Source of the DNA: Lactiplantibacillus nangangensis
Lineage (GTDB): Bacteria; Bacillota; Bacilli; Lactobacillales; Lactobacillaceae
Reading direction: 5' to 3'
NCBI RefSeq assembly: GCF_005405065.1
Contig: NZ_BJDI01000013.1
Span: 33,180 to 97,179, forward strand
Length of the DNA stretch: 64,000 nt
A program made the translations under genes and the position numbers. Below the pieces are notes generated by a model. It was not told the origin of the DNA and made no database searches. It worked only from the letters and a program-made list of their open reading frames with translations. The stretch's first letter is position 1, and the number at the start of each line of letters is the position of its first letter. Below are positions 20,114-29,027 of this stretch, one piece after another.

Positions 20114-20234
20114 AAACTTAGTCCTTTCAAAATTATAATTATCCTTAGTTTAGTCAACTTTGGTAGCGGTCGCAATGAGAAATTATTGGTGCGTTGCTAA
20201 ACTGTGGTAAAATTTGGTCATGGAGGTGGGCAGC

Positions 20235-21110
20235 GTGTCTGCAAAAGCCACACATCGTAACCGCGTTTTGACCTTGATTCGGTCGTACTATCCTAACTTG
20301 AGTCACACCGATCGCAAAATTGCGGATTATATTATTCAGGACCCCGTGAAGACGGCGGCCCAATCAATTTCAGATCTAGCCGCCGCGGTGGGCGTTTCGA
20401 CAGCCACGGTCTCACGCTTCGTGAAACGGATCAGTTTTAACAGCTTCCGGGACTTTTCACGTGAACTGACCGCTGCGGAACCGTTGGAACAGACGACTGC
20501 CGAAGCCTTTCAAGATGTTGAAAAACAGACGACGTTGAAAGGAATCGCGGATTCGACCTTTAGCAGTATTCGAAGTTCCTTAGACCAAACGAGCCAAGTG
20601 ATGACCGAAGCTGAATTGAAGAAAGCGGTTCGGCTGTTGACCCAAGCACGAAGTATCGCGTTTTACGGTCTGGGTGGGTCTTCAGTGGCCGCTCTGGATG
20701 GCTATCACAAGTTTGTGCGGACCGGGATTCCTTGTGCGCAGAATAGCGACTATGATATGCAACTGATGCAAGCCGCACAGATGTCGGGCCAAGATGTTGC
20801 CGTCGTGATTTCACATACTGGCCGTAACCAACAAACTTTACAAATCTTAGCAACTTTGAAAAAACAACGGGTCCCAGTAATCGCACTCACGAGTTTCGGT
20901 AATTCGCCGTTAGCTCAGGCGAGTGATGTGGCGTTTATTTCGGTTGCGGAAGAAGTAAATTATCGTTCAGAGGGCTTGACCTCGTTAATTGCGCAAATGA
21001 GTATTATTGATAGTTTATTTTTGATGACGGCGGTTCATGGTAACGTTAAAATGGCCGCCAGCCTTAGTCGTGTTCGTGAGGCAATTAGCCAAACACGGAC
21101 TGAATTATAA
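20235..21110 (+). CDS. RpiR family regulator (HTH-SIS)
   Basis: A 291-residue regulator. The N-terminal HTH_6 domain has AAQSISDLAAAVGVSTATVSRFVKR, and the C-terminal SIS domain, which binds phosphosugars, has ARSIAFYGLGGSSVAAL and VAVVISHTGRNQQTL. GTG 20235 is chosen because GGAGG lies eight bases upstream; the longer frame from 20214 would place this site inside the gene. Its divergence from gntK suggests control of gluconate use by 6-phosphogluconate or a related sugar phosphate. Confidence 0.88.
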   Translation: MSAKATHRNRVLTLIRSYYPNLSHTDRKIADYIIQDPVKTAAQSISDLAAAVGVSTATVSRFVKRISFNSFRDFSRELTAAEPLEQTTAEAFQDVEKQTTLKGIADSTFSSIRSSLDQTSQVMTEAELKKAVRLLTQARSIAFYGLGGSSVAALDGYHKFVRTGIPCAQNSDYDMQLMQAAQMSGQDVAVVISHTGRNQQTLQILATLKKQRVPVIALTSFGNSPLAQASDVAFISVAEEVNYRSEGLTSLIAQMSIIDSLFLMTAVHGNVKMAASLSRVREAISQTRTEL

Positions 21111-21132
21111 GGTGGATTTTTTGTAAGATGGG

Positions 21133-21918
21133 ATGGATGGCATGACGAAACGACAACATTTCCGGCCGGTATATGCCAAGACTCGCGGCGCAAGTTGGCG
21201 GCGCAGGCTCAGCTGGCTGTTCATTTTGTTGCTAATTGCTGGGTTGATTTGGGGCGGCTTACAATGGGTACAACAGCGTCGTGCGGCCGTTGTGGCGGGC
21301 TTTAATGTCCGCGGCATTGCGGTCACTCAAAATGATGGCTATTTGGATTTTGCCGCCTTGGAAAATGACGGTTTAAAATTTGTTTATCTTAAAGCGACCC
21401 AGGGTGCGAGTTATACAGATGATAACTTTTCAAGCAATTATTCGCGTGTCCTGGGCACTAATTTAGGTGTCGGTGTCTCGCATGTTTTCAGCTTTTCAAG
21501 TTCAGGCAAGGCGCAAGCGGCCTATTTTGAAAGGGTCGTTGGACACAATATCGGTAATCTACCGATTGCGATTCAGGTGCAGTATTATGGCGACTATACG
21601 GCCGATACGGTCAACGTGAAGCGTGCTCAGACACAATTACGCACGATGGTTTTAAAGTTAACAAACCATTATGATCGTAATTGTGTGGTCTGGTCAACGC
21701 CATCTGTTGCTAATAAGCTTGTCAAACCGGTCATTAAGCAATCTCCGTTATGGTTGAATACCACAAATACCCATCACCGAGACAAGCGCATCATTTTTAT
21801 GCATTATTCGAATCGGGCTGTCTATCGGCAAAATGGGACCAGTCAAGAATTCAGTGGGATTATTTTTAATGGCAATAACGATGCCTATCAAAACTTAGTC
21901 TCAGCTGGCCTAAATTAA
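21133..21918 (+). CDS. GH25-fold (lysozyme-like) membrane-anchored protein with altered active site
   Basis: A 261-residue protein with a basic N-terminus and one membrane segment (about residues 28-44), followed by a GH25-like domain. The family landmark FVYLKATQGASYTD is present. The first catalytic Asp, normally in GIDVSxxQG, appears as Asn in GFNVRGIAV, and the usual DVE on a later strand reads QVQ (AIQVQYYGD). Muramidase activity is therefore doubtful. The start may instead be ATG 21142; neither start has a clear ribosome site. It follows the RpiR gene by 22 bases. Confidence 0.75.
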   Translation: MDGMTKRQHFRPVYAKTRGASWRRRLSWLFILLLIAGLIWGGLQWVQQRRAAVVAGFNVRGIAVTQNDGYLDFAALENDGLKFVYLKATQGASYTDDNFSSNYSRVLGTNLGVGVSHVFSFSSSGKAQAAYFERVVGHNIGNLPIAIQVQYYGDYTADTVNVKRAQTQLRTMVLKLTNHYDRNCVVWSTPSVANKLVKPVIKQSPLWLNTTNTHHRDKRIIFMHYSNRAVYRQNGTSQEFSGIIFNGNNDAYQNLVSAGLN

Positions 21919-21923
21919 AGTGA

Positions 21924-21965
21924 CTAAAAAAATTGCGACCCGTTTGATGGTCGCAATTTTTTAGT
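21924..21965. terminator. Bidirectional terminator
   Basis: AAAAAATTGCGACC pairs with GGTCGCAATTTTTT between two convergent genes. It overlaps the last codons of the minus-strand gene. Confidence 0.85.
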
Positions 21966-22344
21966 TAGCAGCTTCGTTTAGTGCGCCGGGCGAGAGAATC
22001 ACGTAGTTTCGATTATCTGCCTCGTCAAACAAGCTGACTGGACGCTGTTCATTTGCTTTGACTTCTAAATGAAAGCCATATTTGTCGAGTAAGACGAGCT
22101 CGCTCGATGAAATTGATTCGACCGTCGCCGGCATTGGCCGGCCATCGATGCGAATGATCATGTTTGGATCGATTTCAAGCTTGTGATCGCGGTGATGTTC
22201 TTCGTCGCGATAGGTCCATGTCCCTGCATAAAAAACTGCCAAGTCACCACTTGCGTTTTTGGTAGGGTGTTGCTTGCGTAATAAGGTACTTGAGAGTCCT
22301 GCCAGTAATGATAAGCCAAATAAAATGGCGCCACGTCGCTTCAC
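21961..22344 (-). CDS. DUF4828-like small secreted/anchored protein
   Basis: A 127-residue protein with an N-terminal hydrophobic segment (residues 6-20) and a beta-rich domain (FYAGTWTYRDEEHHRDHKL, RIDGRPMPATVE, LVLLDKYGFHLEV). I recognise this as the DUF4828 type known from lactobacilli and enterococci; no biochemical role is known to me. The start is GTG 22344, with AGAAGG nine bases upstream on the minus strand. Confidence 0.65.
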   Translation of the reverse strand: MKRRGAILFGLSLLAGLSSTLLRKQHPTKNASGDLAVFYAGTWTYRDEEHHRDHKLEIDPNMIIRIDGRPMPATVESISSSELVLLDKYGFHLEVKANEQRPVSLFDEADNRNYVILSPGALNEAAN

Positions 22345-22647
22345 CGGATCAACCTTCTTTCATTAAGTTTACCCTTAAAATATACCACTAATGAAAGGCA
22401 TTCGTCACGCAATAACCTGATTCTTAGCAAAGCTTTTAGACCCCTGTTACCTGTTAGTAATGAAAGTAATATTTTGTAAAATTGATGATGAAATTTAACA
22501 TCTTTTTGATAACATTTTATTTTTCAAATTTTAAATCAAAACAGCTTTTTAGACAGAAGTTGAGTGTCGTGAGAGGTGGGTATGAGTCGTTTTGCATAAA
22601 AAAATCAATAATGTGGCTGTGTAAAGTTAACACTGTGATTTAATTTC

Positions 22648-22676
22648 TTTACAAGTATGGTAAAAGCCCCTATACT
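22648..22676 (+). promoter_or_regulatory. Promoter of the GNAT toxin-antitoxin unit
   Basis: TTTACA (22648-22653) and TATACT (22671-22676) are separated by 17 bases. They lie about 50 bases before the first gene of the pair, at the end of a visibly AT-rich stretch. In 22380-22640 I see no gene. Confidence 0.65.
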
Positions 22677-22728
22677 TAGGAAACCAAACATAGTTAGTGA
22701 AGATGATATTTGTGAAGGAGAAATCAAA

Positions 22729-22920
22729 ATGGCAGTCACTGATCCCCAAAATAGTGTTAAACATACAATTACAGTTAAGAGTCCACAAGAATTTAATCAG
22801 CTGATGACAATTTTGATGCCTGACCATGATGTGAAACAATCGTCAGCGTTTAAAGCAGATATTGAACGTGCCAAACGTGCATTAGTTAAGCCAGTGGATA
22901 TTATTGATCGAGCGAAGTAG
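22729..22920 (+). CDS. Probable antitoxin of a GNAT toxin-antitoxin pair
   Basis: A 63-residue protein starting MAVTDPQNSVKHTITV, with GAAGGAG at good distance from the ATG. It has a short beta-like N-terminus and a helical, basic C-terminus (ERAKRALVKPVDIIDRAK). The C-terminal positive helix is the part that would wrap a toxin. It overlaps the downstream acetyltransferase gene by 17 bases. It does not show the usual DUF1778 ribbon-helix-helix signature clearly, so the role rests on gene order. Confidence 0.65.
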   Translation: MAVTDPQNSVKHTITVKSPQEFNQLMTILMPDHDVKQSSAFKADIERAKRALVKPVDIIDRAK

Positions 22921-23464
22921 TTTAAGGTATATCACTTCGCAGCGTATTTTAAGGCAGTTTGATTGTGGCAATGATCAAGTAAATCAATATTTATGGCATC
23001 AAGCCATTCAGGATGAAAAACATCATACACGTTCGACGACGATTTACCTAGATGGTGATAGAATCGTTGCGTATTATACAATCTCAACGGGTGTGATTGA
23101 TGTAAAAACCGGGTACGATCGTTTGATTTTTAATCGATTACGGGCGTTACCAAGTGACAATAACCAACAAATCAATTTGCCTGTTGTTGAAATCTCATGG
23201 CTGGGAGTTGATACGCGCTGGCAACGGCAACATCTGGGCGCAAAGCTGATCTATGATTGTTTTGACAGTGTGTTGAAATTACGGTTTGATTTAAATATTG
23301 GCACTATTGGTATTGTGGTCAGTTCGTTATCTGCTGCACTGGATTTTTATAAACAATATGCTTTCAAATATCTACATTATGATTATGATAACCAAGCAAT
23401 GTTTCCAAAAACTTATCCGTTATTTGTGAGTACGGAAAGTTTAAAGTTAATGATGACCGAGTAG
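22904..23464 (+). CDS. GNAT-family acetyltransferase, TacT/AtaT-like toxin
   Basis: A 186-residue GNAT protein. The layout fits tRNA-acetylating toxins: FDCGNDQVNQYLWHQA near the start, VAYYTISTGVI, VEISWLGVDTRWQRQHLGAKL (acetyl-CoA loop, with the R/Q-x-x-G-x-G motif degenerate as RQHLGA), and SAALDFYKQYAFKY at the end. TacT-type toxins acetylate the amino acid on charged tRNA and block translation. The only start in frame is TTG 22904, inside the antitoxin gene, so translation is probably coupled. Confidence 0.75.
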   Translation: MIERSSLRYITSQRILRQFDCGNDQVNQYLWHQAIQDEKHHTRSTTIYLDGDRIVAYYTISTGVIDVKTGYDRLIFNRLRALPSDNNQQINLPVVEISWLGVDTRWQRQHLGAKLIYDCFDSVLKLRFDLNIGTIGIVVSSLSAALDFYKQYAFKYLHYDYDNQAMFPKTYPLFVSTESLKLMMTE

Positions 23465-23471
23465 TTGTGTA

Positions 23472-23507
23472 TTGGTACTGTCTAATTGAGGCAGCACCAA
23501 TTTTTTT
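23472..23507 (+). terminator. Terminator after the GNAT toxin gene
   Basis: TTGGTACTGTCT pairs with AGGCAGCACCAA around a short loop with two mismatches. Seven T follow. Confidence 0.75.
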
Positions 23508-23621
23508 ATGTCCCAGGTAGAATTACGGCAAGTCAGCGCATAAAACTGTTAAAATAGATTTATGACTTAATTGATTATCAGAAAATTAAACCGGTTACAT
23601 TAACTTGAAGGGAGCTCGAGT

Positions 23622-24632
23622 ATGTTAAAATTAGGAATCATCGGCACAAATTGGATCACGCAGCAATTTATTGATGCTGCCCATGAATCTGGTGAGTGGC
23701 AGTTGACGACGGTCTATTCGCGACATTTAGCACGGGCGCGGGAGTTTGCGACACTGAACCACGCGACGGAAACTTTTGACGACCTTGACCAATTTTACAG
23801 TCAAGGGAGTTTTGATGCAGTTTATATTGCCTCACCAAACAGTTTGCACTTTGAGCAGGCCAAACTAGCCTTAGCTCATGAGAAACACGTGATTGTTGAG
23901 AAACCGGCTGTCGCAAATCAAGCTGAGTTCGAGCAACTCGATGAATGCTTACGACAACATCCTGATTGTCTGCTGTTTGAGGCAGCTCGTCAGATTCACG
24001 AGGTAAATTTCAAACGGATTCAAGCACAGTTAGCGAAAATGCCGCGAATTCAAGGCGCCACATTGACCTATATGAAATATTCTTCGCGTTATGATGCCGT
24101 TTTAGCTGGTGAAGAACCTAATATTTTTTCACTCAAGTTCGCCGGTGGGGCACTCCAAGATTTAGGCGTCTATCTCGCGTATGATGCGGTTGGTTGGTTC
24201 GGCATGCCGGATGAAGTTGCGTATTACCCGACCTTGATTCGCACCAAGGTCGATGGCAAAGGGGTGGCGGTTTTACGTTACCCTAGTTTTACCGTGACCT
24301 TGAATGTTGGTAAGACGAGTAATTCGTTTTTACCGTCTGAAATCAATGGGTTGCGCGACACTATCGTGATGGATAATGCCGCCGAACTCGGTCAAGTCAG
24401 CTATCATGATGATCAAGGAACGGTCCAATCTATTGGGGTTAAACCGGACAAGAATCCGATGTTGGCGGAAGCGCGTGACTTTGCCGCGGTGATCAATGAT
24501 CCAGCCGGTCATCGAAGTGAGTATCAAAGCTGGCGCCAACTTAGTCGCAATGTTAATAAACTATTATTTAATTTACGGCAATCCGGACACATTTATTTTA
24601 ATGATGCTGAACGGAATCAGCCTGATAAATAG
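23622..24632 (+). CDS. Gfo/Idh/MocA family oxidoreductase
   Basis: A 336-residue NAD(P)-dependent oxidoreductase. The Rossmann N-terminus reads LGIIGTNWITQQFI, the EKP catalytic motif is in HVIVEKPAVANQ, and the C-terminal beta-sheet domain contains GGALQDLGVYLAYDAVGWFG. The family oxidises or reduces sugar-like cyclic compounds; the substrate is not predictable. GAAGGGAG precedes the ATG. It stands 12 bases before the helicase gene and may be co-transcribed with it. Confidence 0.88.
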   Translation: MLKLGIIGTNWITQQFIDAAHESGEWQLTTVYSRHLARAREFATLNHATETFDDLDQFYSQGSFDAVYIASPNSLHFEQAKLALAHEKHVIVEKPAVANQAEFEQLDECLRQHPDCLLFEAARQIHEVNFKRIQAQLAKMPRIQGATLTYMKYSSRYDAVLAGEEPNIFSLKFAGGALQDLGVYLAYDAVGWFGMPDEVAYYPTLIRTKVDGKGVAVLRYPSFTVTLNVGKTSNSFLPSEINGLRDTIVMDNAAELGQVSYHDDQGTVQSIGVKPDKNPMLAEARDFAAVINDPAGHRSEYQSWRQLSRNVNKLLFNLRQSGHIYFNDAERNQPDK

Positions 24633-24644
24633 AAACGAGGAACT

Positions 24645-25994
24645 ATGTTAGACGTATTTAAAGAAAAATTCGCTGCGGCGGGGTTTACTGAACTCTCGCC
24701 GATTCAAACAGCGGTCGCCACACCAATGGCTGAAGGCACATCCGTGTTAGGCTTAGCACCAACCGGTTCGGGGAAGACCTTAGCCTTTACTTGGCCAATG
24801 CTCGAAAGTATTCGGGTCGGTGAGGGGACACAAGCCATGATTTTGGCGCCTTCACAAGAATTAGCCATGCAAACGACCAACGTGGTCCGTGATTGGGCTA
24901 AGTTGATCGATGCAAAAGTGTTAGCCATTACTGGTGGCGCTAACGTTAAACGCCAAACTGAGAAGTTGAAAAAGCATCCCGAAATTGTGGTTGGGACGCC
25001 TGGTCGAATGACGAACATGATTGCGGATGGCAAGCTTAAACTGGGCCATTTGAAATTAATGATCGTTGATGAAGCGGATGAGTTATTGACGGATGAAACC
25101 TTGGATCAAATCCGTGAAATTTTGGATGCAACCTTTGCAGAAACGTTACAATTAGGTTTCTTCTCGGCAACAGAAACTAAAATTCTGGATGAATTACCCC
25201 GTTGGTTTGGGCAAAAAGTTGAGAAGATTGATGTGCGGGCAATTGATCAAACGCAAGGCGTTGTTCGGCATCGGACGATGGAAGTTGGCAATCGTAACCG
25301 CGTTGATTTGTTGAAGCGAATCAGTCGGGTTGATCGATTACGGGCACTGGTTTTCTTTAACAAGATGCAAGAATTACAACACGTCTCACTCGAATTGCGT
25401 CACCAGCACGTGAGTTATGTCGCTTTAACTAGTAATCAACGGCAAGTTGAACGTGAAAAGGCCTTGCGCTTATTCCGGCAAGGTAAGGTCGAATTGTTAT
25501 TGACGACTGACTTGGCTGCGCGTGGCTTAGATGTGCCAGAGTTGCCAGCAGTGATCAATTATCAGTTACCGAAAGATGTCACGACTTATATTCACCGTAG
25601 TGGTCGAACCGGTCGGATGGGCGCTGAAGGTTTAGTCTTAACACTTGGTGATGATCATGATATTCGTGACTTCAAGAAAATGATGAAGTCCACGGAATAT
25701 GAAATCAAGCCAGGTTACTTGGTTGACTATAAGATTGTGGATACGAAACCGGCTAAAGTTAAGCCAACTTTGACGTTTGATCACCCAAGTAGCGTTGAAG
25801 AAGCGACGAATGGTCGTCATCGTGTCGAAGGTGCTGGGCATCCCGACACTGTCAAGCGTGGGGCGAAACCAAGTCGTGCTGTTCCCGTGAAAGCCGATAC
25901 CTTCAGTGCACCGAAGAAGCATAAAGGGCACAATAAACATTCCAAGAAAAAGGGCATGCGTAAAAAGAATCGGGATCGTTTTTCTAAATCCTAA
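24645..25994 (+). CDS. DEAD-box RNA helicase, CshB-like
   Basis: A 449-residue ATP-dependent RNA helicase. Motifs in order are the Q motif (FTELSPIQTAV), I (APTGSGKT), Ia, Ib (TPGR), II (VDEADEL), III (SAT), IV, V (TTDLAARGLDVP) and VI (HRSGRTGRMG). The C-terminal tail is rich in Lys/Arg/His (KKHKGHNKHSKKKG), as in CshB-type helicases that act in cold adaptation, ribosome assembly and mRNA turnover. Confidence 0.92.
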   Translation: MLDVFKEKFAAAGFTELSPIQTAVATPMAEGTSVLGLAPTGSGKTLAFTWPMLESIRVGEGTQAMILAPSQELAMQTTNVVRDWAKLIDAKVLAITGGANVKRQTEKLKKHPEIVVGTPGRMTNMIADGKLKLGHLKLMIVDEADELLTDETLDQIREILDATFAETLQLGFFSATETKILDELPRWFGQKVEKIDVRAIDQTQGVVRHRTMEVGNRNRVDLLKRISRVDRLRALVFFNKMQELQHVSLELRHQHVSYVALTSNQRQVEREKALRLFRQGKVELLLTTDLAARGLDVPELPAVINYQLPKDVTTYIHRSGRTGRMGAEGLVLTLGDDHDIRDFKKMMKSTEYEIKPGYLVDYKIVDTKPAKVKPTLTFDHPSSVEEATNGRHRVEGAGHPDTVKRGAKPSRAVPVKADTFSAPKKHKGHNKHSKKKGMRKKNRDRFSKS

Positions 25995-26041
25995 TTGAAA
26001 AATTTTTCAATCCGTGAGATGATATTTTACGGATTGAGTTT

Positions 26042-26114
26042 GGCCCCATAGCACAACTGGATAGGGCACCCGCCTCCTAAGCGGTTGATTCCGGTTCAAG
26101 TCCGGATGGGGTCA
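26042..26114 (+). tRNA. tRNA-Arg (anticodon CCT)
   Basis: A complete cloverleaf. The acceptor GGCCCCA pairs with TGGGGTC, with one G-U pair. The anticodon arm CCCGC-CTCCTAA-GCGGT reads anticodon CCT, and the T arm is TCCGG-TTCAAGT-CCGGA. The D stem has one A-G mismatch. CCA is not encoded. It decodes the rare AGG codon. Confidence 0.93.
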
Positions 26115-26131
26115 TCGAGTGGTTTACAAAA

Positions 26132-26178
26132 TCGCGACACAGCAACTTTTGATAGCTGCTGTGTCGCGACTTTTTTTA
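26132..26178 (+). terminator. Terminator after tRNA-Arg
   Basis: ATCGCGACACAGCAACT pairs with AGCTGCTGTGTCGCGA with a small mismatch. A seven-T run follows. Confidence 0.88.
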
Positions 26179-26179
26179 T

Positions 26180-26321
26180 AGTGTGTTTTTAGAAAAGTTA
26201 TCTTCGTGTCTTGTTGGAATTTAGGTTATACTTTAAAAGTAGTCATGAGTTACAGAGGCAAGTTAATGTAAAACAGCTGGTTCTCGAAAATTGGATGCCG
26301 TCATATCAACGTTTTCTTAGT
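26180..26321 (+). promoter_or_regulatory. Probable CRISPR leader
   Basis: An AT-rich stretch without a gene, ending directly at the first repeat. A TTATAC box lies near 26225. The leader is placed on this side because the repeats here are perfect while those at the far end are degenerate. Confidence 0.65.
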
Positions 26322-28914
26322 GTATTCCCCGTGCATACGGGGGTGATCCTATTGGAGGATTGAACATGTTTGAAGATTATTTGTATTCCCCGTGCATACG
26401 GGGGTGATCCTAATACTAATAAGAACGATATTAGCCAGCTAAAGTATTCCCCGTGCATACGGGGGTGATCCCACTGTTTAAAATGTCACCAAAGAAGCCA
26501 GTACGTATTCCCCGTGCATACGGGGGTGATCCTAGCAAGAGCAAATAAGGCAATTGCCAGCGCAAGTATTCCCCGTGCATACGGGGGTGATCCTACTTCC
26601 AACGCTTGTCATTACTTTTAGATGTGGTATTCCCCGTGCATACGGGGGTGATCCTTAACCAGCCGGACGCTTTAAAGCTTTTCATCAGTATTCCCCGTGC
26701 ATACGGGGGTGATCCTCCAGGTACTCGCCCATAGCCAGCAAACGATCCGTATTCCCCGTGCATACGGGGGTGATCCCCCCCGGACTAAGCTTGGGATAAT
26801 CAGTTGACCGTATTCCCCGTGCATACGGGGGTGATCCTATTTGAACCATTATGCTGTCCCCTTTGCTGATGTATTCCCCGTGCATACGGGGGTGATCCTA
26901 GTTGACTGTGTAAAAAGTTCAATAGACTATAAGTATTCCCCGTGCATACGGGGGTGATCCTCCTCAACGCCATTCTTTTGGGCGTATCGGGTTGTATTCC
27001 CCGTGCATACGGGGGTGATCCTAATTGGCATATTTTAGACTAAAATCGGTAAAAGTATTCCCCGTGCATACGGGGGTGATCCTTGTTGGTGAAGCGGCGC
27101 GGGTAGTGATGTCAAGTATTCCCCGTGCATACGGGGGTGATCCTTCAGGGATTCGTTTCCCAAAATGGTTAGCAAAGTATTCCCCGTGCATACGGGGGTG
27201 ATCCTTATTTTCAGTTAAATTGTTAAAATTATTTAAGGTATTCCCCGTGCATACGGGGGTGATCCCGTGTAAGGCTTATAGCTATAATACATAGGGGTGG
27301 TATTCCCCGTGCATACGGGGGTGATCCTATTAATATTTACGTCCGCGCCGACCAACCCGGGTATTCCCCGTGCATACGGGGGTGATCCTGTTTGGCGCGA
27401 CTGCCTATCGGAAGTGTGAGTGTATTCCCCGTGCATACGGGGGTGATCCTTTTTTTCGACTGGAAGTCTTTTATCGAAAAGTGTATTCCCCGTGCATACG
27501 GGGGTGATCCCACATCCTGCGTAATGGTGAGCTCATCATCTTTGTATTCCCCGTGCATACGGGGGTGATCCTCATGGTCGCGTCTTGACAAGTAAATAAT
27601 TGATGTATTCCCCGTGCATACGGGGGTGATCCTTTGTCCTAGCATTTGTTAACCTCCAATTGTTTGTATTCCCCGTGCATACGGGGGTGATCCCATGATT
27701 GGACGGCATTAATGATTACAGATATTGTATTCCCCGTGCATACGGGGGTGATCCCAGGGGGGTGGAACGTACACAATATCCAAGGAAATATTCCCCGTGC
27801 ATACGGGGGTGATCCTAGCCCCGGCAGCCTGCCCAGTGGCACCGAATAGTATTCCCCGTGCATACGGGGGTGATCCTATGAGGTTGTTTTTGGACTAAAG
27901 GTGATTAAAGTATTCCCCGTGCATACGGGGGTGATCCCGTGATCTAGCCACGTCTTAGCCCAGCCGACACGTATTCCCCGTGCATACGGGGGTGATCCTA
28001 TGTTAGTGGCTACTATCATTAAGAATGGTGAGTATTCCCCGTGCATACGGGGGTGATCCTGATGGTGCTTCACACCAAAATCCTTAAACATCGTATTCCC
28101 CGTGCATACGGGGGTGATCCTAGATTTATCACAAACCGATAACCCATATTATTGTATTCCCCGTGCATACGGGGGTGATCCCAAGAAAGCACCAAGTGAT
28201 CTAAGTGTTGATGTGTATTCCCCGTGCATACGGGGGTGATCCCCAATTCGTGCCGTTGCCTGACTTAATTAATTTGTATTCCCCGTGCATACGGGGGTGA
28301 TCCTAGATGCGTAACGTCGGCACTTGTCCCTGTCAGGTATTCCCCGTGCATACGGGGGTGATCCCTAACTTCGAATTCGCAAGGATATCGGCCGTGTGTA
28401 TTCCCCGTGCATACGGGGGTGATCCTCCAAGTCGCTATTTTGGCATGATTGCTGAAGAGTATTCCCCGTGCATACGGGGGTGATCCTATAAATGGACGGA
28501 AGCAATGAGATAGAAAGGCGGTATTCCCCGTGCATACGGGGGTGATCCCGGCCGCAAGGCTTCACCGAGCAGACTCATATAGTATTCCCCGTGCATACGG
28601 GGGTGATCCTTAAAGCGATTGGACCAGCGCATTTTAGCGTATGTATTCCCCGTGCATACGGGGGTGATCCTACATTTATCGCGCCACCCGTGGCAATGGG
28701 AAAGTATTCCCCGTGCATACGGGGGTGATCCCTTATCAGGGTCGTCACGGCTAAACTTAAAGATGTATTCCCCGTGCATACGGGGGTGATCCTTTCAATA
28801 CGACGATGAAATTAGAAAAGTTATTGTATTCCCCGTGCATATGGGGGTGATCCTTCGTCAGGGTCTGCTTTCGCTTTCCGTTCCATGTATTCCCTGTGTA
28901 TACGGGGTTGACTC
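26322..28914 (+). CRISPR. Type I-E-like CRISPR array: 43 repeats, 42 spacers, no cas genes
   Basis: The 28-base repeat starts GTATTCCCCGTGCATAC and ends GGGGGTGATCC; CCCCGT and ACGGGG form the hairpin. The period is 61 bases (33-base spacers), with 34-base spacers after repeats 10, 16 and 36. Repeats are nearly identical except repeat 25 (first base A), repeat 42 (C to T in the loop side) and repeat 43 at 28887-28914, which has several changes and marks the trailer end. All 42 spacers start with T or C. The repeat resembles type I-E repeats of lactic acid bacteria and bifidobacteria. No cas gene lies in the 26 kb before or 35 kb after it. Confidence 0.98.
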
Positions 28915-28952
28915 TTTTTAATCCAGAGAACTTATTAGAAATAGTTATATTT

Positions 28953-29005
28953 GAAAATGAGCCTCTAATGTTGGACAACAATCCAACGTTGGCGGCTCAT
29001 TTTCG
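28953..29005 (-). terminator. Hairpin after the universal stress gene
   Basis: AAAATGAGCC (28954-28963) pairs with GGCTCATTTT (28994-29003). The inner part contains TTGGACAACAATCCAA, itself a stem-loop that recurs at 63861-63899. Confidence 0.6.
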
Positions 29006-29027
29006 ACTAACTAAAGGCGTTTATTTA

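Noticed and set aside
26685..28981. Minus-strand ORFs with repeats such as DHPRMHGEY, GSPPYARGI and ITPVCTGNT
   Set aside because: They are translations of the CRISPR repeats in three frames and do not represent proteins.
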